DNA from: Bacillota bacterium
GTDB taxonomy: Bacteria; Bacillota; Bacilli; Thermoactinomycetales; DSM-44946
Assembly: GCA_021793745.1 (NCBI GenBank)
Contig: JAJYSD010000036.1
Span: forward strand, 1 to 7,894
Direction: 5' to 3'
Length of the DNA stretch: 7,894 bases
Positions 1 through 6,686 of this stretch are shown here, piece by piece (within the stretch, counting starts at the first letter, position 1; each line of letters opens with the position of its first letter). The position numbers and the translations under genes are program-made. A model generated the notes under the pieces. The model did no database searches. It was not told the DNA's origin and saw only the letters and a program-made list of their open reading frames with translations.

Positions 1-491
1 ATCTGGTTTATCTGGTGATGATCGTCGCCTTCGGCGAAGCGACGGCTCCCTTCACCATCATGTTCTCCCTGCCGTATGCGGTGATCGGAGGATTGGTGGG
101 ATTGTGGATTTCCGGCCAGCCCATCAGCGTCTCCGGTCTGATCGGAGCGCTGATGTTGATCGGGATCGTGGTCACCAACGCCATCGTGCTGATTGACCGG
201 GTTCAGCAGCAGCGGAGACGGGGGCTGGATGTCCGTTCTGCGCTGCTGGAAGCGGGAGGAACTCGCTTGCGCCCGATCCTGATGACCGCCTTTGCCACCA
301 TTTTCGCCCTGCTGCCTTTGGGGCTGGGTTACGGCGACGGCAGCCTGATTTCCCAAGGGTTGGCGGTGGTGGTGATCGGCGGCCTGACCTCCTCCACGTT
401 CCTCACCCTGTTCATCGTTCCGATCATGTACAGCATCCTGACCGGATTGAAGGAGCGGGTGCTCCGGAAGCGGGCCGGATCGGAGGTCTAG
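1..491 (+). CDS. RND-family efflux transporter, C-terminal fragment (HAE1/SwrC-like)
   Basis: This is the last 162 residues of an inner-membrane resistance-nodulation-division pump; the gene begins before the window, and the first complete codon is at base 3. These pumps use proton-motive force to export drugs, detergents or lipopeptides. The fragment matches the last part of the AcrB fold: the end of one helix (residues 1-9), helices at about 16-38 (FTIMFSLPYAVIGGL), 43-66 (ending NAIVLIDRVQ), 80-99 and 109-137, then a basic tail (KERVLRKR). The segment GLIGALMLIGIVVTNAIVLI and the RLRPILMT motif are family hallmarks. The pattern recalls Bacillus SwrC (YerP), but specificity cannot be read from this part, so no symbol is given. 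A hairpin follows six bases after the stop, so this gene probably ends its transcription unit. Confidence 0.93.
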   Translation, partial: LVYLVMIVAFGEATAPFTIMFSLPYAVIGGLVGLWISGQPISVSGLIGALMLIGIVVTNAIVLIDRVQQQRRRGLDVRSALLEAGGTRLRPILMTAFATIFALLPLGLGYGDGSLISQGLAVVVIGGLTSSTFLTLFIVPIMYSILTGLKERVLRKRAGSEV

Positions 492-497
492 GAGAAA

Positions 498-524
498 GGG
501 CCGTTGACGTCATGTCAACGGCCC
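498..524. terminator. Perfect 11-bp hairpin between convergent genes, probable bidirectional terminator
   Basis: The arms GGGCCGTTGAC (498-508) and GTCAACGGCCC (514-524) are exact reverse complements around a 5-base loop. The hairpin sits six bases after the stop of the efflux gene. On the minus strand the stem is followed by TTTCTCC, a short U-rich tract, so it could also end pyrD transcription arriving from about 145 bases away. On the plus strand the tail (AGCTTATTGG) is only weakly U-rich. Confidence 0.75.
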
Positions 525-669
525 AGCTTATTGGCAAAGGGTCGGAAGGGAGCGATCTGTCGCCGACGGCCGGACCCCGAGGCGAAGCATCGCTTCACCG
601 GCCAGCCCGGAGGTTTTGTCAGCTGCCATGAAGGGGCCTTTGATCATCGGCGGAAATCACGGATCGCCG

Positions 670-1779
670 TCAGGCGTCCCTGCCCACCGCCTCCTGGATG
701 TGGCTCAACCCGTCCCGCTTCAGGAGCTGGAGCAACTCCTGGTTGATTTTCCGGGCGATGGAGGGGCCCCGGTAGATCATCCCGGTGTACACCTGCACCA
801 GGCTGGCGCCGGCACGGATTTTTTCGTAGGCGTCCTCGCCGGAGAAGATCCCTCCCACGCCGATGATGGGAACGCGCCCGCCGGTTTGCTGGTGGATGCG
901 GCGGATGATTTCGGTGGAGCGCTTCGCCAGGGGGCGGCCGCTCAGCCCTCCGGTCTCGTCTCGGAAGGGGGAAGAGGCGATTCCGTCCCGGGAGAGGGTG
1001 GTGTTGGTGGCGATGAAACCGTCCATGCCCACGTTCAGAGAGACGTCTACCGCTTTCTCCAGGGCTTCGTCGGTCAGATCCGGCGAAATCTTGAGGAGGA
1101 GAGGACGGATTTCACCGGTTTCCTCCCGCAGCACTTCCCGTTCCCCGAGGATGTCCTCCAGAAGCGGCTTTAGCGCCTCCGGCCGGTGCAATTCCCTCAG
1201 CCCTTTGGTGTTGGGGGAGCTGATGTTGATGACAAAATAATCGCCGTGACGGTACAGGGCGCGGAGACTGCACCGGTAATCCTGAAACGCCTGCTCGTTC
1301 GGGGTGTTTCGGTTTTTTCCGAGATTGACGCCGATGGGCAGACGGGGGCGGGGAAGGCGGGAGAAATGCTCCATCGCCTGGCGGGCTCCGCGGTTATTAA
1401 ACCCCATCCGGTTGATAATCGCTTCATCCTGTGTCAACCGGAACAGCCTCGGACGGCGATTACCCGGCTGTGGCAACGGGGTGATTGTTCCCACCTCGAT
1501 GTAACCGAAGCCGAGGGCGGAGAGAGCCGGATAGATCGTGGCATTTTTGTCGAACCCGGCAGCCAACCCCACGGGATTCGGAAAGGATAGGCCCCAGAGG
1601 GAGACATCCAGGCCGGGGTTCTCCACCGCATAAAATCTGCGGGCAAGGGAAAGGAACAGGGGAATCGACTGGAGCGATTCCAGTCCTCGGACGGTCCATT
1701 CGTGAACCCGTTCGGGATCGTAGCGAAACAGGAGATGTCGCCATAAGGAGTACAAGGTGTCTCTTCCCTTCCGAATCAT
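670..1779 (-). CDS. pyrD: Dihydroorotate dehydrogenase (quinone), class 2
   Basis: A 369-residue flavoenzyme that oxidises dihydroorotate to orotate, the fourth step of pyrimidine synthesis, and passes electrons to membrane quinone. The N-terminal amphipathic segment (RHLLFRYDPERVHE, about 14-27) is the membrane and quinone-binding extension of class 2 enzymes. FMN-barrel motifs follow in order: GLAAGFDKNA (71-80), NRMGFNN (123-129), VNLGKN (151-156), NISSPNT (185-191), TNTT (258-261), GVGGI (307-311) and QVYTGMIYRGP (329-339). The serine in NISSPNT is the class 2 catalytic base; class 1 enzymes have cysteine. The ATG at 1779 was chosen because AGGA lies 5 bases upstream and the protein then begins like other class 2 enzymes. 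A GTG at 1827 would add 16 residues with no good ribosome site. It stands alone: no other pyr gene is nearby. Confidence 0.96.
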   Translation of the reverse strand: MIRKGRDTLYSLWRHLLFRYDPERVHEWTVRGLESLQSIPLFLSLARRFYAVENPGLDVSLWGLSFPNPVGLAAGFDKNATIYPALSALGFGYIEVGTITPLPQPGNRRPRLFRLTQDEAIINRMGFNNRGARQAMEHFSRLPRPRLPIGVNLGKNRNTPNEQAFQDYRCSLRALYRHGDYFVINISSPNTKGLRELHRPEALKPLLEDILGEREVLREETGEIRPLLLKISPDLTDEALEKAVDVSLNVGMDGFIATNTTLSRDGIASSPFRDETGGLSGRPLAKRSTEIIRRIHQQTGGRVPIIGVGGIFSGEDAYEKIRAGASLVQVYTGMIYRGPSIARKINQELLQLLKRDGLSHIQEAVGRDA

Positions 1780-1816
1780 TTCGATCCTGCCCGTCGTAGA
1801 AACCGGGGGATCGCAT

Positions 1817-1844
1817 CCGGGATCCACCCACCGGTGAATCCCGG
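1817..1844 (-). promoter_or_regulatory. Inverted repeat in the pyrD 5' leader
   Basis: CCGGGAT (1817-1823) and ATCCCGG (1838-1844) are exact complements around 14 bases that themselves contain the self-complementary CACCGGTG. In pyrD mRNA this would form a hairpin about 40 bases before the start codon. No U-run follows it, so it is not a simple terminator. It could be a leader RNA structure or a protein site. I do not see a PyrR-type binding loop that I can recognise with confidence. Confidence 0.4.
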
Positions 1845-1864
1845 TTCAATAGCGCGCTTCTCAT

Positions 1865-1873
1865 ATAATATCA
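1865..1873 (-). promoter_or_regulatory. Extended -10 promoter for pyrD
   Basis: Read on the minus strand this is TGATATTAT: an extended -10 TG, one base, then TATTAT (one mismatch to TATAAT). It lies in a local AT-rich patch within GC-rich DNA. No good -35 is seen 17 bases upstream (GGGTGC-like), which fits extended -10 promoters that depend less on a -35. Transcription would begin near 1858 and give a leader of about 80 bases before the pyrD ATG. The same patch reads TATAAT on the plus strand at 1864-1869, but no plus-strand gene starts nearby. Confidence 0.5.
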
Positions 1874-1973
1874 TGTTTTCCTTCTTTGCACCCGGGAACA
1901 TAAAACCGGCGATGGGACCCCTTTTTAGGGCACTGGAGCGGTTTGATCCTGAAAGGGCTGGAGGGGGCGGGCG

Positions 1974-2023
1974 TTAAAAAGGGCGAGGGGGAAGCGCTCC
2001 CGTCGATCGGAGCCGTCCCCCTC
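1974..2023 (-). terminator. Intrinsic terminator of the 47-codon gene
   Basis: The outer arms GAGGGGGA (1985-1992) and TCCCCCTC (2016-2023) and inner arms GCTCC (1996-2000) and GGAGC (2009-2013) pair exactly, giving a long GC-rich stem with small internal bulges. On the minus strand the stem is followed by GCCCTTTTTAACG, including a five-T run. It starts 16 bases after the stop of the small membrane protein, so that gene is separated from pyrD in transcription. Confidence 0.8.
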
Positions 2024-2039
2024 CACCGATTTCTTCCGT

Positions 2040-2183
2040 TTACGCGAGAAATCCCACCAGGAAGCAGAGGAAACCGACGATGATCGGTTCGAAAAAGCCG
2101 TCTTTTTTGCGCAGGAACAACCAGACCCCCATCCCCTCCATCAAGAAACCCGTCAGGAAAAAGAAAGTGCTCCAGTTTTCCAT
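2040..2183 (-). CDS. Small two-helix membrane protein, 47 residues, unknown function
   Basis: I do not recognise this protein. It begins ATG at 2183 behind GGAGGAG with 8 bases of spacing, one of the best ribosome sites in the window, and ends TAA at 2040. The sequence starts MENWSTFFFLTGFLMEG. It has two hydrophobic stretches, about residues 6-24 and 33-47, joined by a short charged turn (RKKDGFFEP, 25-33). By the positive-inside rule the RKK turn would face the cytoplasm with both ends outside; this is inference. It ends almost at the end of the second helix (FLVGFLA). A dedicated terminator downstream and a divergent AT-rich promoter region upstream suggest a single-gene unit. It could be a stand-alone small membrane protein or a modulator of a larger membrane partner. 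Reality of the gene rests on ribosome site, hydrophobicity and terminator, not on a homologue. Confidence 0.72.
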   Translation of the reverse strand: MENWSTFFFLTGFLMEGMGVWLFLRKKDGFFEPIIVGFLCFLVGFLA

Positions 2184-2217
2184 GATTGCTTCTCCTCCGG
2201 AAACGGTTCATGCTTCA

Positions 2218-2231
2218 GTATTAAGTATAAT
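2218..2231. promoter_or_regulatory. Divergent promoter region between the 47-codon gene and the RdgB-like gene
   Basis: On the plus strand a perfect TATAAT lies at 2226-2231, 24 bases before the GTG start of the RdgB-like gene; the hexamer 17 bases upstream (ACGGTT) is a poor -35. On the minus strand the overlapping TATACT (2229-2224) or TAATAC (2223-2218) could serve the small membrane gene, again with weak -35 hexamers. The two -10 elements overlap, so the two genes may compete for polymerase. Confidence 0.42.
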
Positions 2232-2255
2232 GGATGAAGGATTGGAGGGAAAACG

Positions 2256-2837
2256 GTGAGGTTAGGTTTTGTCACAGAAAATGCCGGGAAGCTGGCGGAA
2301 GCGCGGGCCGTTCTTTCGCCCCTGGGCATCGAGGTGCATCACACTCCCCTTCCGCTGTCGGAACCGAAAGAGGGAACGATCCGGGAAATCTGTTTGGAAA
2401 AGCTGCACCAGGTGAGGCGGATGGGGATGGACCGGGTGATGGTGGATGATGCCGGGATTTTTTTGGCCGCCTACCCGGGCTTTCCCGGGGTGTTGACCAA
2501 GCGGATTTTCGAAATGATCGGATATAAGGGGTTTATGAATCTGCTCGCCGGACAGTCGCGGCAGGCCTGGTTTGAGGGGGCGGTCGCCGCCTTGTGGGAC
2601 GGGGAGATTGGGTGCTTTGTCGCAAGGACCCCCGGCAGAATCATTGAAGCGGACCCGGAAAGCCTCCGGCCGGAGCCGGGCTTTCCCTTTAATCCCATCT
2701 TTGTACCCGAAGGGGAAGACCGGGTTTTGTCGAAAATATCCCGGGAAGAGCGGCTGAAATATTCGTACCGAAGAAAGGCGATGGAGCAGTTGGCCGGTTG
2801 GCTGAAGGAAAGGATGAAGCGCGACCGCAAAAATTGA
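2256..2837 (+). CDS. RdgB/HAM1-family non-canonical NTP pyrophosphatase, divergent
   Basis: A 193-residue protein of the Maf/HAM1 fold family, whose usual members hydrolyse dITP, ITP and XTP to the monophosphate and pyrophosphate and so keep deaminated purines out of DNA and RNA. The GTG at 2256 follows GGAGGG with 6 bases of spacing. Family marks are kept at the N-terminal phosphate site (FVTENAGKLAEA, 5-16), the catalytic acidic site (VDDAG, 63-67), GFPGV (75-79) and PIFVPEG (147-153). Two base-recognition motifs are altered: the usual GFGYDPIF reads GFPFNPIF (142-149), and the usual ISHRGKAL reads YSYRRKAM (169-176). The GFPGV...IGYKG region resembles archaeal-type members more than typical bacterial RdgB, judged from memory. 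Fold assignment is secure; substrate is not, so I give no symbol. The his promoter begins 90 bases downstream; co-transcription is possible but not needed. Confidence 0.87.
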   Translation: MRLGFVTENAGKLAEARAVLSPLGIEVHHTPLPLSEPKEGTIREICLEKLHQVRRMGMDRVMVDDAGIFLAAYPGFPGVLTKRIFEMIGYKGFMNLLAGQSRQAWFEGAVAALWDGEIGCFVARTPGRIIEADPESLRPEPGFPFNPIFVPEGEDRVLSKISREERLKYSYRRKAMEQLAGWLKERMKRDRKN

Positions 2838-2855
2838 GGCGAATGGAAATTCCAG

Positions 2856-2875
2856 CGGATCTCCCGGGGGATCCG
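2856..2875. repeat. 20-bp near-perfect palindrome after the RdgB-like gene
   Basis: CGGATCTCCC followed directly by GGGGGATCCG pairs at all ten positions, one of them T-G. As RNA it would give a stem of about 8 bp with a 4-base loop. No U-run follows, so it is not a clear intrinsic terminator, although its place 18 bases after the stop would suit a transcript-end structure. Confidence 0.45.
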
Positions 2876-2926
2876 TCGATCCGCCGCCGGCCGGGTTTCC
2901 GCCGATTCCTTCGCCCGGTCGAGGGA

Positions 2927-2955
2927 TTGACGCCTCCGGATGCGAGTGTTAAACT
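2927..2955 (+). promoter_or_regulatory. Sigma-A promoter of the his operon
   Basis: TTGACG (-35, 2927-2932) and TAAACT (-10, 2950-2955) are spaced by exactly 17 bases; the -35 has one mismatch to TTGACA and the -10 two to TATAAT. Transcription should start near 2962, giving a leader of about 45 bases to the hisZ ATG. That is too short for a T-box, and no His-codon leader peptide is present. Confidence 0.8.
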
Positions 2956-2969
2956 ACAGGGAACGGACT

Positions 2970-2985
2970 CTTTAGCGTGCTAAAG
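2970..2985. promoter_or_regulatory. Putative his operator: 7+7 inverted repeat at about +8 to +24
   Basis: CTTTAGC-GT-GCTAAAG is a perfect dyad with a 2-base centre, placed just downstream of the predicted start of transcription and 21 bases before hisZ. As RNA it would give only a weak 6-bp, AU-rich stem with no U-run, so a DNA operator is more likely than an attenuator. A TrpR-family regulator (HisR, also called YerC) is known to control his genes in Firmicutes and is the natural candidate. I cannot check the motif match here. Confidence 0.6.
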
Positions 2986-3006
2986 CGAACGTCGGAGGGT
3001 TTCGGG

Positions 3007-4179
3007 ATGGAGAAGCTGCGCCAGTTTGAAAAACCGACCGGATTTCGCGATTTTCCCCCATCGATGGCCGTCAAGAAGCGGCTGGTGGAACAGCGTGTGC
3101 AGACCTGTTTTGAGCGGTGGGGATATCGGGAAGTGCTGACGCCCACCCTGGAGTATTTTGACACGGTGGGGGCGGCCAGTGCGATCCCGGAATACAAGAT
3201 GTTCAAGCTGATCGACCGGGAAGGAAAAACGTTGGTGCTCCGCCCCGATCTGACGGCCCCCATCGCCCGGATGGTCTCTTCGGTCCTGAAGGAGGAACCG
3301 CTGCCCCTTCGCCTCTTTTACCACGCCAACGTTTTTCGGGCCCAGGATGATTCCGCGCGGACGGTGGAGTTTTTTCAGTCCGGAGTGGAGTTGGTGGGGG
3401 ACCCTTCGCCGGAGGCGGATGCCGAGGTGATCGCCCTGGCGGTGGAGGCGCTCTCCGCCTGCGAAATCTCGCCCTTCCAACTGGCGGTGGGCCATGTGGA
3501 GCTTTTGGACGGTCTGCTCCATGAACGGGTGAAGGATCCGCAGGTGGTGGATCAGCTCAAGGAATGCCTGGGTGTGCGGGATTTGGTGGGATATCAGGAG
3601 CGGGTGGCGCGGCTGAATCTCTCCCCGGAGCAGGAGGAGCTGCTCCTCCTCCTTTCCCGCCAGAGGGGGGGAAAGGAGTGGATCGAATCCCTGCGTCCGC
3701 AGGTTCGCTCCCCCAGGGTGGAGGCCGCCATCCGGCATCTGGTGGAGATGTGGGAGGTGCTGGAGGATTTCGGGGCGAGCCGCCATGTCGTGTTGGATTT
3801 GAGCCTGGTGGGGAGCATCCATTACTACACCGGTGTTTATTTTGAAGGGTATGCCCTCCCCTCCAGCTTTCCCCTGGTGAGCGGCGGGCGCTACGACCGG
3901 TTGCCGGAGCGCTTCGGCCGGCCGACTCCGGCGACGGGCTTTGCTTTGAAGACCGACCGCGTCATGGAAGCGAGCCCCGCTGCGGATCAAGGGAGGGAAC
4001 GGGTGGCTCTGGTTTATCCCCGTGCCGCCCGCAGAGCGGCGATCCGGCGGGCGCAGGAACTCCGAGCAGAAGGGAAAGCGGTGATTCTCCACGCCGCCGA
4101 TGATCCGGACCGGCCGCCGGAGATCGACGCGGATCGCATCATCCGATGGGGGGAGGGGGAAGATGAACGGGATGGATGA
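3007..4179 (+). CDS. hisZ: ATP phosphoribosyltransferase regulatory subunit HisZ
   Basis: HisZ is a catalytically inactive paralogue of histidyl-tRNA synthetase that binds short-form HisG, is needed for its activity and carries the histidine feedback site. The 390 residues show the class II synthetase core: [10 protein letters not shown] (9-18), [11 protein letters not shown] (78-88), motif 2-like [13 protein letters not shown] (101-113), the HisRS-type [10 protein letters not shown] (273-282), GGRYD (293-297) and motif 3-like [11 protein letters not shown] (310-320). A short Rossmann-like stretch follows (about 331-380), much shorter than the anticodon-binding domain of a true HisRS, which supports HisZ. 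The ATG at 3007 sits 7 bases after GGAGGG; an upstream in-frame GTG (2977) lies inside the putative operator and lacks a ribosome site. It is first in the operon and its end overlaps hisG by 17 bases, as expected for subunits made together. Confidence 0.96.
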   Translation: MEKLRQFEKPTGFRDFPPSMAVKKRLVEQRVQTCFERWGYREVLTPTLEYFDTVGAASAIPEYKMFKLIDREGKTLVLRPDLTAPIARMVSSVLKEEPLPLRLFYHANVFRAQDDSARTVEFFQSGVELVGDPSPEADAEVIALAVEALSACEISPFQLAVGHVELLDGLLHERVKDPQVVDQLKECLGVRDLVGYQERVARLNLSPEQEELLLLLSRQRGGKEWIESLRPQVRSPRVEAAIRHLVEMWEVLEDFGASRHVVLDLSLVGSIHYYTGVYFEGYALPSSFPLVSGGRYDRLPERFGRPTPATGFALKTDRVMEASPAADQGRERVALVYPRAARRAAIRRAQELRAEGKAVILHAADDPDRPPEIDADRIIRWGEGEDERDG

Positions 4180-4813
4180 ATTGACCATTGCCATGCCGAA
4201 GGGACGGATTTTGCGGGAAGCATTGGAGCTTTTGGAAGAGGCGGGGTACCCCGTTGAAGAGGACTGTTTCGAAACCACCCGCAAGCTGACGGTGCCCTTG
4301 CCGGAGGCCGGCCTGTCCTTTTTCTTGGCCAAGCCGGGGGATGTCCCCACCTATGTGGAGTATGGTGTGGCCGACTTGGGTGTGGTCGGCAAGGATGTGT
4401 TGATGGAAGAAGAGCGGGATGTATACGAGCTGCTCGATCTGGGAATCAGCCGGTGCCGGATCGCCGTCGCCGCCCTTCCCGATTGGCGCCCCTCCCTCCA
4501 TCCGCGGGTGGCGACGAAATATCCGCGGATCGCCGGCCGCTATTTTTTGGATAAGGGGGAACAGGTGGAGATTATCCGGCTGAGCGGCTCCGTGGAACTG
4601 GCTCCCCTCATCGGGCTGGCGGACCGGATCGTGGATATCGTTTCCACCGGACGGACCCTTCGGGAAAATGGTCTCGTGGAACTGGAAACGGTATCCGACG
4701 TGACGTCCCGCCTGATCGCCAATCGGGCCAGTTATCGCTTGAAAAGCGGCTCCGTGGACCGGTTGTGTTCCCGGTTGGCGTCGGTGGTGAAGGGGGAGGG
4801 AGTACGAACATGA
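4163..4813 (+). CDS. hisG: ATP phosphoribosyltransferase, short-form catalytic subunit HisG
   Basis: HisG joins ATP and PRPP to form phosphoribosyl-ATP, the committed step of histidine synthesis, in the cytoplasm. At 216 residues it is the short form, which lacks the C-terminal regulatory domain and needs HisZ. Visible motifs are MPKGRI (11-16), the [14 protein letters not shown] lobe (67-80), RVATKYP (115-121), [14 protein letters not shown] (141-154) and the PRPP-binding loop [14 protein letters not shown] (158-171). The ATG at 4163 was preferred because GGAGG ends 6 bases upstream; an ATG three codons later (4172) is possible. The start lies inside the hisZ end and the stop shares ATGA with hisD, so translation is probably coupled on both sides. 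Confidence 0.97.
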   Translation: MNGMDELTIAMPKGRILREALELLEEAGYPVEEDCFETTRKLTVPLPEAGLSFFLAKPGDVPTYVEYGVADLGVVGKDVLMEEERDVYELLDLGISRCRIAVAALPDWRPSLHPRVATKYPRIAGRYFLDKGEQVEIIRLSGSVELAPLIGLADRIVDIVSTGRTLRENGLVELETVSDVTSRLIANRASYRLKSGSVDRLCSRLASVVKGEGVRT

Positions 4814-6102
4814 TCCGAGTGGTCAAACCGGAGGAGCTGGATACGCGCAGGCGGGAAGGCGGCATCGAAACCGATCAGGAGAGGAAGCTCCAGGAGATTT
4901 TGTCCGCCGTCCGGCAGGAAGGGGACCGCGCGCTGCGTCGGTACACGGAGCAATTTGATGGCGCAGCTCTCCAAAACTTTCGCGTGACCGACGGAGAGAT
5001 CGATGCCGCCTATGAGCGGGTGACTCCAAAGTGGTTGGAAGCGTTGCGGGAAGCCGCTCGACGGATCCGCCGATATCATGAGCGGCAGAAACGGCAGTCC
5101 TGGATTGCCCCGGAGGCGGACGGGACGATGCTGGGAATGCTCATCCGCCCCCTGGAGCGGGTGGGGGTTTATGTGCCCGGCGGGCGTGCCGCTTATCCTT
5201 CGTCGGTCCTGATGAATATCCTCCCGGCCCGGGTGGCGGGTGTGGAGGAAGTCGCCATGGTGACACCGCCCCGGCCCGATGGAAGCATCCATCCCGCCAC
5301 GCTGGTGGCGGCCCGGGAGGCGGGAGCGACGGAAATATGGAAGGTGGGCGGGGCCCAGGGGATTGCCGCCCTGGCTTACGGGACGGAAAGCATTCGGCGG
5401 GTGGACAAGATCGTCGGGCCGGGAAACATCTACGTGGCCCTGGCGAAGCGGATGGTTTACGGCACGGTGGACATCGACATGATCGCCGGGCCGAGCGAGA
5501 TCGTCGTCATCGCCGACGAGACGGCCCATCCCGCCTATGTGGCCGCCGACCTCCTCTCCCAGGCGGAGCACGACCCGATGGCCAGCGCCGTGCTGATCAC
5601 CCCGTCTACCGCACTGGCTGAACGGGTTACCCGGGAGTTGGTCGAACAGTGCGATGCCCTGGAGCGGAAGGAGATCGCCGGCCAATCCCTCCGGGAACAC
5701 GGGGCGATCTGTCTCACGGAGGATCTGGCGGAGGCGGTGGAGGTGGCCAACCGGTTGGCCCCCGAGCATCTGGAGCTGTTGGTGGCCGATCCGTGGCGCT
5801 GGGTCGGACGGATCAAAAACGCCGGCGCCCTCTTCCTGGGGGAGTACAGCCCGGAACCGGTGGGGGACTATTTTGCCGGTCCCAACCACGTCCTTCCCAC
5901 CAACGGGACGGCCCGCTTCTTCTCCCCCCTGTCCGTGGACGATTTTCTGAAGAAGACCAGTCTGATCGCCTACAGCCGGGAGGCGCTCCTCCGGGACGGC
6001 CCCCGGGTCATGGCCCTGGCGGAGGGGGAGGGGCTGGGTGCCCACGCCGAATCGATCCGCGTTCGCCTCGAACGGGAAAAGGGGGAGAAACGGCATGAGT
6101 GA
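4810..6102 (+). CDS. hisD: Histidinol dehydrogenase
   Basis: A zinc enzyme that oxidises L-histidinol to L-histidine in two NAD-dependent steps, the last reactions of the pathway. The 430 residues match the family's usual length. Seen in order are [16 protein letters not shown] (121-136), [15 protein letters not shown] (178-192), DKIVGPGN (199-206), DMIAGPSE (223-230), zinc ligands Gln251 and His254 in SQAEHD, the catalytic pair Glu319-His320 in APEHLEL, Asp353 in [14 protein letters not shown] and His412 in [12 protein letters not shown]. All key residues are present, so the enzyme should be active. The ATG at 4810 overlaps the hisG stop as ATGA, with GGAGGG 9 bases upstream. Its end overlaps hisB by 8 bases. 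Confidence 0.98.
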   Translation: MIRVVKPEELDTRRREGGIETDQERKLQEILSAVRQEGDRALRRYTEQFDGAALQNFRVTDGEIDAAYERVTPKWLEALREAARRIRRYHERQKRQSWIAPEADGTMLGMLIRPLERVGVYVPGGRAAYPSSVLMNILPARVAGVEEVAMVTPPRPDGSIHPATLVAAREAGATEIWKVGGAQGIAALAYGTESIRRVDKIVGPGNIYVALAKRMVYGTVDIDMIAGPSEIVVIADETAHPAYVAADLLSQAEHDPMASAVLITPSTALAERVTRELVEQCDALERKEIAGQSLREHGAICLTEDLAEAVEVANRLAPEHLELLVADPWRWVGRIKNAGALFLGEYSPEPVGDYFAGPNHVLPTNGTARFFSPLSVDDFLKKTSLIAYSREALLRDGPRVMALAEGEGLGAHAESIRVRLEREKGEKRHE

Positions 6103-6685
6103 TCGCACCGCAAGGATTCACCGCAAGACGGGGGAAACGGAGATCTCCCTGACGCTGGATCTGGATGGGTCGGGGAAGACGGAGCTTCAGACGGGGGTTC
6201 CCTTTTTGGAGCACATGCTGGACCTGTTTGCCAAGCACGGCTTGTTCGACCTGCAGGTGAGAGCGGAAGGGGATGTTCATATCGACGACCACCATACGGT
6301 GGAGGACATCGCCATCTGCCTCGGGACCGCCCTGCGACAAGCCCTGGGGGATAAGGCGGGCATTCGTCGGTACGGCCATGCCATCATTCCGATGGACGAA
6401 TCCCTGGGGCAGGTGGCGGTGGACCTGTCGGGGCGTTCTCACCTGGAGTTTTCTGCGGAGTTTCCCAGCGAACGGGTGGGAACCTTCGCCACGGAGCTGG
6501 TTCACGAGTTTTTCTGGAAGCTGGCGATGGAGGCGCGGATGAACCTCCATGTCCTTCTCCATTACGGCCGAAACACCCACCATATGATCGAATGCCTGTT
6601 CAAGGCCCTGGGCCGGGCTTTGGACGAGGCGACTCGGCTGGATCCCCGGGTTCAGGGAGTCCCGTCATCCAAGGGGGTTCTTTAG
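6095..6685 (+). CDS. hisB: Imidazoleglycerol-phosphate dehydratase, monofunctional
   Basis: Dehydrates imidazole glycerol phosphate to imidazole acetol phosphate, a manganese-dependent step. At 196 residues it is the single-function form; no histidinol-phosphate phosphatase domain is fused, so that step must be made elsewhere. Metal-binding motifs are present in both halves of the duplicated fold: [10 protein letters not shown] (62-71) and [15 protein letters not shown] (162-176), with [12 protein letters not shown] (37-48) and the FFWKLA segment (139-144) also typical. The ATG at 6095 follows GGGGGAG by 7 bases and lies inside the last codons of hisD. A longer upstream reading in the same frame has no comparable ribosome site and would extend well into hisD. 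Confidence 0.98.
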   Translation: MSDRTARIHRKTGETEISLTLDLDGSGKTELQTGVPFLEHMLDLFAKHGLFDLQVRAEGDVHIDDHHTVEDIAICLGTALRQALGDKAGIRRYGHAIIPMDESLGQVAVDLSGRSHLEFSAEFPSERVGTFATELVHEFFWKLAMEARMNLHVLLHYGRNTHHMIECLFKALGRALDEATRLDPRVQGVPSSKGVL

Positions 6686-6686
6686 C

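Noticed and set aside
582..596. Small GAAGC-ATC-GCTTC hairpin between the efflux gene and pyrD
   Set aside because: The stem is only 5 bp with a 3-base loop and no U-tract; it is well within chance for GC-rich DNA, and the nearby 11-bp hairpin explains termination.
616..1173. Plus-strand frame of 185 codons opposite the pyrD 3' half
   Set aside because: It is antisense to conserved pyrD sequence and encodes a Gly/Ala/Asp-rich product with no motif.
1864..1869. Perfect TATAAT on the plus strand upstream of 2256
   Set aside because: No acceptable -35 is found at 15-18 bases, and no plus-strand gene starts within almost 400 bases; the same AT-rich patch is better explained as the minus-strand pyrD promoter.
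1861..2211. Minus-strand frame of 116 codons overlapping the 47-codon gene in another frame
   Set aside because: It has no good ribosome site, runs through the terminator hairpin and its T-run, and is basic and low-complexity. The 47-codon frame has a far better ribosome site and a membrane-protein pattern.
2962..3006. T-box riboswitch or histidine leader peptide before hisZ
   Set aside because: The leader is only about 45 bases, with no T-box motif, no run of His codons and no terminator stem with a U-tract.
2980..4350. Long minus-strand open frame (456 codons) opposite hisZ/hisG
   Set aside because: It lies opposite two clear his genes, its translation is rich in Pro, Arg, His and Gly without any recognisable domain, and such frames are common opposite GC-rich genes.
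4732..6108. Long minus-strand open frame (458 codons) opposite hisD
   Set aside because: It mirrors hisD almost end to end, has low-complexity composition and no family motif; a codon-bias artefact.
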